Source of the DNA: Blumeriella jaapii
Lineage: Eukaryota > Ascomycota > Leotiomycetes > Helotiales > Drepanopezizaceae
Assembly (NCBI GenBank): GCA_009599575.1
Contig: VWND01000026.1
Location: forward strand, 124,001 to 188,000
Direction: 5' to 3'
Length of the DNA stretch: 64,000 nucleotides
The notes under the pieces were generated by a model. It was not told the origin of the DNA and did not search any database. It was given only the letters and a program-made list of their open reading frames with translations. Numbering within the stretch: position 1 is the first letter of the stretch; every line of letters starts with the position of its first letter. Below, in pieces: positions 11,789 to 23,299 of this stretch. The translations under genes and the position numbers were made by a program.

Positions 11789-12202
11789 TATCAGAAACTA
11801 ATATCACGTATATAAATCAGATGATCCGCCAAAATCCTTTGCTTTTTATTAATTTTCGAATAAAACTTTCTGCGGATAAGCCGTAAAGGCCGGATAGTAT
11901 TATAAGGGCTGAAAATGATATTTAAGTAAAACATTTTATAGGAATAATTGCTAAAAAACCAGTTATTAGAATTATATTAAAAAGGATTAAAAAAAGGTCG
12001 GAATAGGGACTGAAAAAGCATACTAAATAGGGCTCGCCTGGTTTCCTGGGAAATACTCTTTTCGAAGGCTCCACCTCTTCTTTTGTATTTATATACGCTT
12101 TCTATTAGAGATATAGAAGGTAAAGATCAGTCTGATTATCAACCCAACCTTATCTGAGTTTTATTGTCTGAACTAGTGTTTCCCTGCCTTTCAATCCTTA
12201 CA
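11789..12202 (+). repeat. 3' LTR of A1
   Basis: This 414-bp LTR is in coding (+) orientation, from TATCAG to CCTTACA. It belongs to A1, whose body ends at 4,426: the intervening A2 is flanked by TAATA repeats, and TAA at 11,786-11,788 completes the A1 sequence between its polypurine tract and LTR. Right of it B1 sequence resumes as ATTAG, which compares with GTCAG at the same place in B2 and is the likely RIP-altered right copy of the A1 TSD. Confidence 0.9.
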
Positions 12203-15200
12203 ATTAGCGAGCTTTTGAAATATTTTGCGAACGTATATAGCGTGTTTTAAAAAATCGGACGAATAAATAAAAATATTATTTAAATATATAATACAGAAAT
12301 CGTTTAAATAATCGAAGAAAACGTCGTTTATATAGCGTTAATAAATTACGGATTTATTAATAAAACCAAAATAGCATTTTGTATTTATAAGCGCCGTAAC
12401 GCGTACGAAACGTCGTTAGTTTTTTATTAGCGAAATTTATTCGAATTCTATAAAAAGCTTAGCGAATATCGAACTTTATAAAAATTCGCGCTTTCGAAAA
12501 ACAAGCAAAAGTTTTATCGATAAAAAAGAAAAGATAGCGATTTTTACGAATAACGTTATTAAAAGCTCGATAATCGATATAAAAACGTAATAAATCGTCG
12601 GGTTTTTTAGCGAAAAGTATTAAAACAGCGAAAAAAACGGTGAAAAATTCGATAAAGCTTTTGTTAAAATTATTTTGCAAATAAATTTTAATAATTTCGA
12701 GCTTTAAAATCGATATTTTGTATAAAAAAATATATTTCAGCTTTTTTTTATTTATAATAAGTTCGATTTTGTAGTCGTAAAGCCGGTAAAAAGCTAGCTC
12801 GTTATTGGCGGCTTTAAAAAATACGTATTCGAAGTTTTTGTACTTCGAAGAAAAAGATTCGAAGAAAAGTTTATTCGAAATTAGCTTTGCTAAGCTGGTT
12901 GAAAAAGTCGAAATCGATATTTCGTTGGTTTTAAAACGTTCGAAAAAATTATAAAATTAAGTTTTAAAAAAAATGTTATACGTAAAATCGTTTAATATTT
13001 TATTCATTTCGTACAGAAAAGTTGAAAACATTTTAATTGCTTTTTTTTTAAAAATCAGCTTAAAAACGTATGCAATAATTTAGCAGATAGAAATTGAATA
13101 AGCAATAAATTAAAAGATTCGTTTTCGAATTAATCGTTTAAAAGGTTCAAAAAATGGCTTGTCTAAATTATCGATTATATTAAACTGAAAAGCTATCGCG
13201 GCGAAATTTTTTTTTCGGTTTTTAATATAATTGTTTTTTGTAAAACAAAAAAGCTGTTTTAACAAAAAAAAAAAAAAAAAAAAAAAATAACAAAAAAGAG
13301 ATCGGCAGCTTGGAAAAGTGGTGATATGATTTTTTATATTATTTTATTGGCGTCGCTATCGAAATTAGCACCGCGAATGAAATTCGACCTTTTCGCGCTT
13401 CGCACAGCGTCGTAAGTTTTTTACAATTAATTAAGGTTTTTATTACGTTTTACAGCGTCGTTTTAATAGCGAGATTAAATCTTTCGGAAATGCAAATAAA
13501 AGATTTTAATATAACGAGCGTAAAAAATTGTAAAAGGGTAAGATTTCGGCCAATAAAGCATACGTTTATTACAGTTTAATAAAATTTAATATTCGGCCAA
13601 CCAAGCTTTTTCTAGAATTATATTATAATTTCCGAAATTAATAATTAAAAAAAAAGTAAACGATTATATTCGGTTATTAATAATAAAATTAAAAAGCGTA
13701 AAATATATAATTAAATAGCTACGAGCTTTATTATATCTTTTTATAAAAAAAAAAACCGAAAGAAATTAAATTAAAGGTTTTAAAAAAAAAAAAAGGATTT
13801 GATTAGCGCCGAATCGATTAACGCATAACCGTTCGTTTTAAAATCGGCGAGCGCTTTTATTTTGTACGAAAAGCCATTTTTGATAAGTATAACGGGAATT
13901 ATTAATAAATCGCTATTAAAAAGCTTTCGAACGTTAAAATAACGCATATCGCGCAATACGCTTAAAAAAAAGGTTTTGCTTAAATTTAAGCGTTTTTCCG
14001 ATTAACGAAAAAGCTTTCAACTTTTTTATATGCGTTTTGAAAATCGTTTGAAAAAAAGTTTTCGTTTTTATTATTATTATTAAAAAGCGAATTTTCGGCC
14101 GGTTCGATTTCGTTTATATTTATTAATTTAAAAAAGCTTTTAAATAAAACCGAAAGTCGGCCCGTGAAAAATCGTGCAGATTGGCCTTTTTAAATTCTTT
14201 AATATAAAATAAAAAACGAGCGTTGTCGTTGGTCCGATCGAAAAAAAAAACGCCAAAAAGGGCGTTTTGGCGTAAAAAAAAAGAAAAAACAGCAAAAGGC
14301 TGAAAAAAAGCCTGTAAAACATTTGAACGATTTTCGTACGTACGATTTGACTCGTAGTACGCTTTGGTTAAAAATTTATTATTTTGATAAATAATAAATT
14401 TAATGAAAAAGCGATTCGCGTATAAAATTCGTTTAGCCAATTAATTTTGTTTTTTTTGGCGGACGGCGGTAAATCAATTTTTAAAAATCGTTGTACGCGT
14501 TTATTTTAAATGCAGTTTTTCTCGTAAACGCTTTGATATTTTATCGCGAAAAGCGTTTCGAAGCTATTTGTTAATTCGTATTTGGGCGTTCGTTGCGAAA
14601 ATGAAAAATCGCAGGTAAAACCGTTAAAAGTCGTTGTGCGTATTTATTACAAGCATTTTAAATTCGTTTTCGGCTTTCTAAACGTTTAAAAAATCAGCCA
14701 GAAAATCGGCGATTTTTTTTATTAATTTTTCGGAAAATATAAAATCGGAACGGTTTAAAATACGCGGGGTTAGAAATTCTTTTGCTATGCTTTCGGTCTG
14801 ATCGAATATATAATTTTTGCGAAATCGATCGCTAGCGAAATAATCGTGGTAAAATTCGAAATTGTCGAAAACTTTAATTTTCTAATAGCGTATTTTATAA
14901 TTTTTATTATTATTTAATTTAAATTTAAAGTTCGGAACGCGTTTTATACGAACTAGTCGAAAATTAACAAACAAATAAAAATTATAACGTTTAAAAAGCG
15001 CGCTAAAGTTTTGGCCGTTAAAAAATTTAAAAAAAGTTCGCGAAAAGCGTGGAAATTGATTTGCAACGTTTGTTAATTAAAATAAAACGTTGCGAAAAAA
15101 AGCAGCAGATTCGCGATTAATAGAAGCACGTTCGATAAATTTTATTAAACGCTTTAATTAAAAAGTTTGTCGCAATCGTATAATTTTCAGAAATTGTCGT

Positions 15201-15580
15201 TTACGTTTTTGCGCTTTTTTTAATTGATTTTGCAAAAGTCTCAATTAAACGCTTTCAGCGCTAGGCTATAAAAAAAAAATGGCAGGCGAAATGGTTGGCG
15301 CTCTGCCTTTTCTTTTGTTTTTTTTTTCTCGGAGGGAGGATTGTTTTTCAAAAAAAAAAGCTTCTGAGGAAAGCTGCTTTTTTGCTAATTAAAAAGAGAA
15401 GAATTGAAGTATAATTGCAAAAGCTGAAAAGCTTTGCTAAAAGGGAAATCGTTAAACAAAAGCTATTTTTCGCGAAGTGCGGAAATAAGCCTTTTTACGA
15501 CCGGTCGATTATTTTGATATGATTCGTGAGGAATTCGAGGGGAAAAATAATTTACGCCGTCGCTAGCGTAGAAAAAAAGT
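12203..15580 (-). pseudogene. B1 gag, protease and RT N-terminal half (broken)
   Basis: On the minus strand the RT fragment at 12,459-12,680 reads LLRFYIDYRAFNN and IDKTFACFSKARIF. The catalytic box follows at 12,275-12,286 as YLNN (from YLDD). The aspartic protease site is at about 13,832-13,852, where the family DSGANGY reads D-F-K-T-N-G-Y, exactly what RIP does to TCT-GGA-GCG. The gag region (about 14,100-15,000) contains KRILYANRFFIKFI and AYYESNRTYENRS, shared by all B copies. No intact gene remains. Confidence 0.82.
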
Positions 15581-15589
15581 TGTTAATAA

Positions 15590-15851
15590 TATAACGATCT
15601 AATTAATCGGAGGGCTGGAAAATTAATTAATTGGTCGCCGTATTTATATAATATAAAATAAGCTTTTGGTTTTGTAACAAAAATATTTATTTAAAATTAA
15701 CAATTGCAGAAGGCAGAGGTTGCTAAAAGGAAAAAGCCTTATATACATAATAGTTTCTACAGTTGATAGGAGACCCATCAGAAGACCAAGGAGCTTGCAA
15801 CTATACGTAGTTGCTGGGGTGACGCGAGGGGCAAACGAGTGAGTCGTTACA
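15590..15851 (-). repeat. 5' LTR of B1 (262 bp, short type)
   Basis: This LTR has the family-B ends (TGTGACG and CGTTACA) and carries a single copy of the 28-bp block AGCTTGCARCTATACGTAGT, whereas B2 and B3 carry two. A TATA-like run is present. The TSD partner is outside the window. Confidence 0.88.
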
Positions 15852-18199
15852 ACTACGACTTCGAAGTAAATAAATAATTTAATCTTAAGCCATTTATATA
15901 CTTTAGAATCATATCTATTCTTTTAATAGAAGAAGCTGTTTTTAAATTTAAAAGCAATCCGCGTATGCGTGCTATTATAGCTAACCGCTTATCTGTCAAA
16001 GCCTAAAAAAAGACCGAAATTATTAAATAGCTGAAAGCTTAATACTTAACCGATAAAAATTTTATAAAAAAAACTAATGTTTTTCGTAATATGCGTGATT
16101 TTGCATAAAACAAAAGAAAAACTCTATTCCAATACTACTTTCGGACCTTAGTTTTATTAAAAAAAACTGGTAGAAAAAATTTTAATAAAAACGCTATAAA
16201 CAACCAGTACGAAAACTAATAATCGGATTCGGATCGATACATTCTGAAATTTATTACTACGGCTTTTATAATTAAAATAAGAAATAAAAAGTTAAGAATC
16301 TACGCTTTGTCGAACAACGTTCTGTTATATTTATATTTATAAAAAGCATATAAAATCTTATGCTTTTTTTAGTTTGTTTTGAAAATCCAAAAGAAAATTC
16401 AGGCAGAAATTAATAAAAAGAATTTTTATAACAAATTGATAAAATTCGTAAAAAAAGGCTTGGATATGCTAGTAATAGTCGTTATAATAATTTACCAAAG
16501 AAAACAATACGTAAAATATACTTAAAAACAAACGCTGGCATTAACAAACCCTGGCCAGACTGTGAAGCCTGTTCCAGCCGCAAATAACATTTAATTTCAG
16601 CAGAATCGCAATAAGATTTTAGCTTAACAAAGTTAAAATATAAATAATACGCGTGCTAATTTAAAAGCAAATTGAAATAACAATCAGAAATAATAGTTTT
16701 ATATTTTTTTAACGTCCGAAATAATAAAAAATCAAAAAACAATAATTATAATAATAATCGCAATTAGAATTCCGGAGTCTAAAACAACGGAAATAATAAT
16801 AATAATAATTCGGAAAATGCATAAATTTTAATAAATACTTTTTAATAATCGATTTCAATTATTAAATCTGATGCCGAATCGAAAAACCTTTTTGTAAATG
16901 GATTTAGAAAATACAACCGTATAAACGAAACCTTTTGCTTGAATTATAGCGAATTGAAACATATCAAAATTGCATATAAAAACGCATTTTTGCCGAAGTA
17001 AAAAAGAGCCTATATTAGAGCTATTATTTTCTTAAAGACTTTTGTTGCAAAACATATGGCCACGATTATGGCTAAAAATGCTTAACTATAAATTACCGAA
17101 ATATTAAAAAAATCTTTTGCTTTTATTGCTGCTTTTACACCTGTAGCAGAAACATTTATTATTGCTAGCATCATTATGATTTTGTTTTAAAAATCGGAAA
17201 TTATAAAAAAATTATAAAAATTTATATATCGAAAATAAAGCCGCTTTTTAAACCAGTTGGCAAGAATTTTAGGGCCGTAGGCCTATCAGGAGATTTAAAA
17301 TATATTATAATAGCCGAAAATAATATTCAAATTAATATTTTTATGGCTGACAAAGTAAAAAAAAAATTAAAATCGTAAGCTTTGATAACGGTGCATTTTA
17401 AGCTGCGAAATTAATACGCCAAATCAGATTTAAGAAAATTGCAACAGAAAAGCCAGCTTTTAAAATAAAACATTTAAAAGAAATTGTGGAACGATCAGAA
17501 AAAAGCTTTATAAATTATATGAATTTAGCTTTTAAATTCGAAATTACGATCACTTTTTTTAAAACTTTTCCAGCTATTTTCGGAAGTTTTCAAACAATTT
17601 CGAAAGCTGAATATTAAAAAAAATTAAAAATCGAAAAAAAAACTGCGAAAAATACTTTTGCATAATTAACAGATCCAATTTTTTTGGTTGCCAACCTTAC
17701 CCAATTGATTTCAGATATTCATTTTAATAAAAAAGCTTGGAAAGTTGAGAATTTTATTATTATCGAAAAAAAAAAAAAAAAAAAAAAAGTGGAAATGTAA
17801 TTTTCCTTCGGAATATCGTTTGTAAACTAAAATGCAAATATTATTTTAATTTCGTAGAATTTGGCCAAGCAGTTAAAGCTGGAAATTCAAAGTTTCAGAT
17901 AAAAAAGCTTCGCAAATATTAGCTATATTACAGCTGACGGAAAGTTACATCGCTTAAACGAATACGTTATAATTAATTTCGGAATAAAAAGCATTTGGCG
18001 TTATATTTATGCTTTTATTCGGATTTAATTTGGGCCTAACGATAAAAATCTGAATTTATTTCTGGGCTTATTATAGCTGCATTTAATAAACGCAAAAATA
18101 AATATTTGCAAAAGTGAAATTACGATTAAAAGAAATATGCAAAAAAAATTTGCAATTATAATTTAAAAATCTTTTTTTGCTTTTTTCGCCGCTATTAAC

Positions 18200-18382
18200 T
18201 TGGTTTTGCATCTATTAAAAAAGTCCGAAAAATCTTTTAAAAATATAACCGTCAAATTTCAATCGGATTCCGATTCCGACGCTAATAACGATATCGATAT
18301 AACCGATTCCGAAAAAAAAGATTTTAACGAGAACGATTTTTCCGATTCCGATTACACCGATTTAAAAGATTCGGAAAACTAA
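18200..18382 (+). pseudogene. E acidic Asp/Ser-rich segment
   Basis: This is a 60-codon open stretch with repeated DSDSD, DITDSEKKD and DSDYTDL motifs, lying between the gag-like part and RT of element E. It probably is a linker of the E polyprotein. No known domain is seen. The overlapping minus-strand frame at 18,324-18,563 is a shadow. Confidence 0.4.
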
Positions 18383-19059
18383 ACTTTCTGTTTGGCCCTG
18401 GGAAAGCGTTAAACTTATCCAAAAAAGAATTGTTTACCTTCGTTATAATAAAACCAGCTTTTATTATTATTAAATTATTAGACGTATTATTTAATATACT
18501 AAATTCGCTATCCTTTTCAATTTGCATAATTAACTTTTTTTTTTTTTTCGAAAGTAAAAACAAAATCTTATATGGCTGCCGCTGCCACTATTTTTATATT
18601 AGAACACAATTTCGGCGATCCTAAGAAAGCTTTGCCTTTTCCTACTAAAAAAAAGAATTGTAAAACTGCTATTAGAAAATCCTATTAATAAAATCCTTAA
18701 TAAATGGACAATTTTTATACGAATTAACATTTAGAAATAGCATTTTTATAAATAAGCTAAAAGACGTACAAAAGTTAATATATATATACCGAAAAGTTAA
18801 TAACACCGGCCTTAATAAGTTTTCGTATACTGATTTATATATTTACCGACACCGGATATTTTCAAAAGCATTATTAATAGCAGATAACGCATATCGGAAA
18901 TATATTTCCGTTAAATTGGCCTGGCTAAACAAAATTCTAAATAAAAAAATTCGCTATGAAATTTTCGAATTTATTTATATAACGAATAGCAAATTTTCAA
19001 ATTAAAACAGTTATTTTCATTTTATTAACAAATCTGTTGAATTTCGATCAAATAAAAAA

Positions 19060-19485
19060 AAATATCGGATGATTTTCGATTATTCGAAAATTAAAAAAAA
19101 AAACTCCGAGTTGTATTTTTATTAGATTTAACGATTATGCAACTTATTTCGGCAACCCGTTCTATAAAGTTTTTAGCCAATTTGATTTTAAATACGGTTA
19201 TTAAAATATAAAAATATATTTAAATAACCGCTACGTATATGCGTTTTTTGCATCTGGCTATTTTTAAATGCAATTCATCCGTATATTTTAAAAAGCTGCA
19301 TCGAATGCGTTTTTCTATACGGAATTAATAAAAATTATATTAAATAAAATATTCAAATCTTAAAATGCAATTAATCAAGGTTTTAATAATTCAAAACTTT
19401 TTTTTTTTTTTTATATATCATCGGAAATATTTTTGAATTGCAAAAACTAGGATTTTACATAAATAATATTTTTTCAAATTCATTT
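19060..19485 (+). pseudogene. E reverse transcriptase, N-terminal part (broken)
   Basis: The frame reads YKVFSQFDFKYGY then NNRYVYAFFASGYF, MQF and KAASNAFFYTELIKI, with stops at former Gln or Trp positions. This is the RT palm of an LTR retrotransposon. The catalytic box is YINN at 19,456-19,467, from YIDD after GAT to AAT changes. The domain is cut 18 nt later by B2. After removal of B2 and one TSD copy the frame runs on uninterrupted at 33,339. Confidence 0.75.
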
Positions 19486-19782
19486 TGTGACGATTTAATC
19501 AGTCGGAGGGCTGGGAGATCAGTCAACTGGTCGCCGTGTTTATATGGTATGAGAAACGAGCCTTTGGTTCTGTAACAAAAATATTTATTTAAAATCAACA
19601 ATTGCAAAAGGCAGAAGTTGCTAAAAAAAAAAAGCTTTATATATATAAATAGTTTCCATAATTGATAGAAAGACTTATCAGAAAACCAGAAAGCTTGCAA
19701 TTATACGTAGTTGCTGGAAAGCTTGCAGCTATACGTAGTTGCTAGGATAATATAAAAAATAACAATAAAATAAATCGTTACA
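19486..19782 (-). repeat. 3' LTR of B2 (297 bp, long type)
   Basis: This LTR has family-B ends and two tandem copies of the 28-bp block around 19,685-19,745. The adjoining polypurine tract of B2 is seen on the plus strand as TTACTTTCCCGTCCGAAAAAAG from 19,783. Confidence 0.9.
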
Positions 19783-22700
19783 TTACTTTCCCGTCCGAAA
19801 AAAGCGCGCTTTTAAGTTTTTATTTATTAGTACGTCGTTATTTAAATAATCGTACGAATTCAAACCTTCGGAATACGCTTTCAGCCAATTTACAAATTTT
19901 ATAAAAAAACCGGAAAGCTTTTTATGCGCCAAATAAAAATCGCGCACTTTTAAAAAAGCGTATATAAAATTAAACGCGGAATATTACGTAAGATTTTTAT
20001 TTAAGCTTATTTAAAAAGCTTTGTATTAAAAAATCTTCCGTTGCATTCGGCAGGCGATCAATTCTTCGATTTCGTATTTAAGTTTATTAATTATATTAAT
20101 AAGTTCAGAGGCTAGATTAATCTGATTTAAAAGCGCGTCGTCAGCTGCTTTACGCAGTCGATTAGCGTAAAAAACTAGATGTACGTTTATAATATTAAAA
20201 AGGTCTAATTTAAAAGCGTTATCGAAAATTTTGGCTATAATTTTAAAAAACCGTTTGTAAAATTGTCGAGCTTGCGAAAGGGCCGGAAGGTCGGAAATAA
20301 ACGCATATCGAGCTATACGTAATCGCTAATATTAAAATCGATCGCGCGGCGAAACTTATTCGTATTTTTTTTTATTTTATCGTAAGTTTATTAAAAATAC
20401 GATTTGGCGAAGTTTTAAACGTCGTAATAACGGCGAGCGTACGCACGAGCTTCGTTTGCGTTTAGCTTATATAAAAAGTTGAAAAAAAAAAAAATATCGA
20501 GCTTTCAGTTTTAATTAATATAAGAAATATAATCGTATACAATTTCAAAAAATGAAAAGCCATTTAAACTTTCGTAAAAAAAAACTATTTAAACGAAATT
20601 TATTATTAGAAAAAATTCGTTCCAATCGTTTTAATAAAAGTTTACGAAAAATCGAAAGCGTTTTTGCAGATATTAATTATAAATTTCGGTTTGACCGTCG
20701 GTTTCGAAATAAACGGCTATCGAAAACTTTAATTGCGTATCGAATATTTTGTTTAATTTAAACCAAAAAATAAATTAATATTAAAGGCTACGATCGCTAA
20801 TAATACTTTTTAAAAAGCCAAAATACTTATATACGTGGAATATATATAATTTAGCGAAGCTTCGAGCATCGATATTTTTATGGCAAGAAATCGAAATAGC
20901 TTGCTTAGAAAAACGATTTATTATTACGAATACGTTGTCGTAATCGTGTTTATTTTTATTAAAACTGCAAAAGTCTATTGTAACGTATTTCTAAAAATGG
21001 TTAAAAACAAAAAAAAACTAAAAAAAGTCGGAGCGCTTATTTTTTAAAACAAAATTTTTTCGATAAGCGTAATAATTGCGACAGTATTATTTTACGAAGG
21101 CTGTCATACCTCGCCAATAATATTAATCCGAAACAATTGCGTAGTTTTGCAAACGCTGGAATAAACGGTGGAAATCTGATCGTGCATTTTTCGTACAAAG
21201 GCCAAACGAAAATAATCGACGTCTGATATTATTAAGCGATCGTAATATAGCAGCAAATCGCGTTCAAATATATACGAAATGTTATTATCGTCGTTTTTCT
21301 TCGTAACGTTTCGTACAGCTTTTTTTCGAAAAACTATTAAACTGCTAGCTGTGCGATTAGCGTGAAAAATTTAATTAACAATACGAAATGCGAAAAAAAA
21401 ATCAGCTATTTCAACGATAAAAACAGCTGTTTCGAAAGCCGTAAAAAATCGAAGTTTTTTAATTAAAAAGCGGTAATCGATCTGATCTGCTCGAAAAAAG
21501 GTTTGCAGACGCTGAATGCGTTTAAAAGAATTTTAACGGTCGAATTCGTTCGTACGACGTGTTAATACGTCAGCCAAAAGATTATATTTATTTGGTTTAT
21601 ACGTAATAAAAAAGTTGTAATCGGCGAAAAGCTCGGCCCAGCGTGTTTATCGAACGTTTAAAAGTTTAAGTTATAAAATATTTTAAAGCCTTATAATTAA
21701 TAATAATTTTGATTTAATAAACTGAGCTAATTAATTCAGCACGAAAATTGCTTAAAAATCTTACGATTACGAACATTTTTTTATCGTATACGACGTAATT
21801 TAACTTTGCGAAAACTATGATTTTGCTAAAATAGGCGACTGAAAGCCAATCGTTATTATAAAATTACGAAAGCACAAAAGCTACTACGCCGTTTAAAGCG
21901 TTAATTTTTAATATGCAAGAAAAGTTTTGCTTGTAATATTATAAAACTAATATAATAGTAAAAGCTAATATAAAAAAGTCGAAACTTTTCTGATATTTAA
22001 AAATGAAATTGAAAAAAACGTTAGCTTTAATTAAATAAACCAAAAGCTTTGTAATTATACCGTAGTTTCGAATAAAACGTCGGTAAAAATTACAAAAACC
22101 AAAAAAGCTTTGTATATTTTTTATAATAATAAAAAGCTTTTAATAAGCGACCACGAAAACCTTTTTTAAATTTACTTTTAAGCTTTCAATCGAAATAATA
22201 AAACCTAAATAACGGATTCGAATAATATTAAATTCAGACTTCCGAATATCGGCTTGTAATTCAGCGTCAGCGAGCTTTTAAAACATTTTGCGAACGTATA
22301 TAGCGTATTTTAAAAAATCGGACGAATAAATAAAAATATTATTTAAATATGCAATACAAAAATCGTTTAAATAATCGAAAAAAACGTCGTTTATATAACG
22401 TTGGTAAATTGCGGATCTATTAATAAAACTAAAAAATAGCATTTTGCATTTATAAGCGTCGTAACGCGTACGAAACGTCGTTAATTTTTTATTAACGAAA
22501 TCCATTCGAATTCTGTAAAAAGCTTAACGAATATCGAATTTCGTAAAAATTCGCGCTTTCGAAAAGCGAACAAAAGTTTTATCGATAAAAAAAAAAAAAT
22601 AGCGATTTTTACGAATAACGTTATTAAAAACTCGATAATCGATATAAAAAACATAATAAACCGTCGGGTTTTTTAGCGAAAAGCATTGAAACAGCGAAAA

Positions 22701-22867
22701 AAGCGATAAAAAATTCGATAAAACTTTTGTTAAAATTATTTTGCAAATAAATTTTAATAATTTCGAGTTTTGAAATCGATATTTTATACAAAAAAATATA
22801 TTTTAGCTTTTTTTTATTTATAATAAGCTCGATTTTATGGTCGTAAAGCCGGTAAAAAGCTAGCTCG
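19783..22867 (-). pseudogene. B2 RT C-terminal half, RNase H, integrase, chromodomain (broken)
   Basis: On the minus strand, RT reads KKLTTFRTRY and AYKCKMLFF in 22,278-22,505, with the catalytic box as YLNN at 22,338-22,349. RNase H and the tether follow at about 21,450-22,000, integrase at about 20,350-21,350, and a C-terminal chromodomain-like module (family motif IAYRMQRK, then WYPASDF-like) at about 19,850-20,080. The open plus-strand frame at 20,552-20,761 is a shadow. The gene's N-terminal part lies beyond A3 at 30,237-33,010. Confidence 0.8.
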
Positions 22868-23280
22868 TGTAAGGATTAAAAGGCAGGGAAACACTAGTTC
22901 AGATAATAGAACTCAGATAAGATTGGGTTGATAGTCAGACTGATTTCTACTTTCTATATTTCTAATAGAAGGCGTATATAAGTACAAAAAAAGGAATAAA
23001 GCCTTCGAAAAAAGTATTTTTCAGGAAATCAGGCGAATTTTATTTAGTATGTTTTTCTAGCTTTTATTCCGACCTTTTTTTATTTTTTTTAATATAATTT
23101 TAATAACTGGTTTTTTAGCAATTATTTTTATAAAATGTTTTATTTAAATATTATTTTCAGCTTTTATAATATTATCCGGCCTTTACGGCCTATCCGCAGA
23201 AAATGCTATTTAAAAGTTGGTAAAAGGCAGAAGGTTTTGGCGGATTATCTGATTTATATACGTGATATTAATTTCTGATA
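22868..23280 (-). repeat. 3' LTR of A3
   Basis: This is a 413-bp LTR. The polypurine tract AAAAAAAAGGGTAA (coding strand) adjoins it at 23,281-23,294. It differs from its 5' partner mainly by C/T and G/A transitions, as RIP predicts. Confidence 0.92.
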
Positions 23281-23299
23281 TTACCCTTTTTTTTAGGCT

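Larger units (their letters stand above)
12203..15851 (-). mobile_element. Retrotransposon B1, 5' part (Ty3/gypsy, RIP-degraded)
   Basis: This is the 5' half of a family-B element on the minus strand, from its 5' LTR (15,590-15,851) to the middle of its reverse transcriptase, where A1 is inserted. The remaining 3' half must lie left of the window. Comparison with the uninterrupted sequence in B2 at 22,255-22,300 fixes the breakpoint. The right flank is ACTAC at 15,852-15,856; the matching TSD is outside the window. Confidence 0.88.
15852..19485 (+). mobile_element. Retrotransposon E, segment 1 (gag region and RT; older gypsy-like relic)
   Basis: This plus-strand element is unrelated in sequence to A and B. 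It is assigned from RT at its 3' end and its continuation at 33,334. Its left end is not visible because B1 abuts it at 15,852. Upstream of RT it encodes a basic region (about 15,930-17,250), an Asp/Ser-rich acidic tract (18,246-18,380) and stretches I do not recognise. B2 interrupts it at 19,485/19,486 with TSD CATTT against TATTT. Confidence 0.7.

Noticed and set aside
20552..20761. Plus-strand 69-codon frame, mirrored at 46,088-46,309 on the minus strand
   Set aside because: It is the antisense of the family-B integrase in both places.
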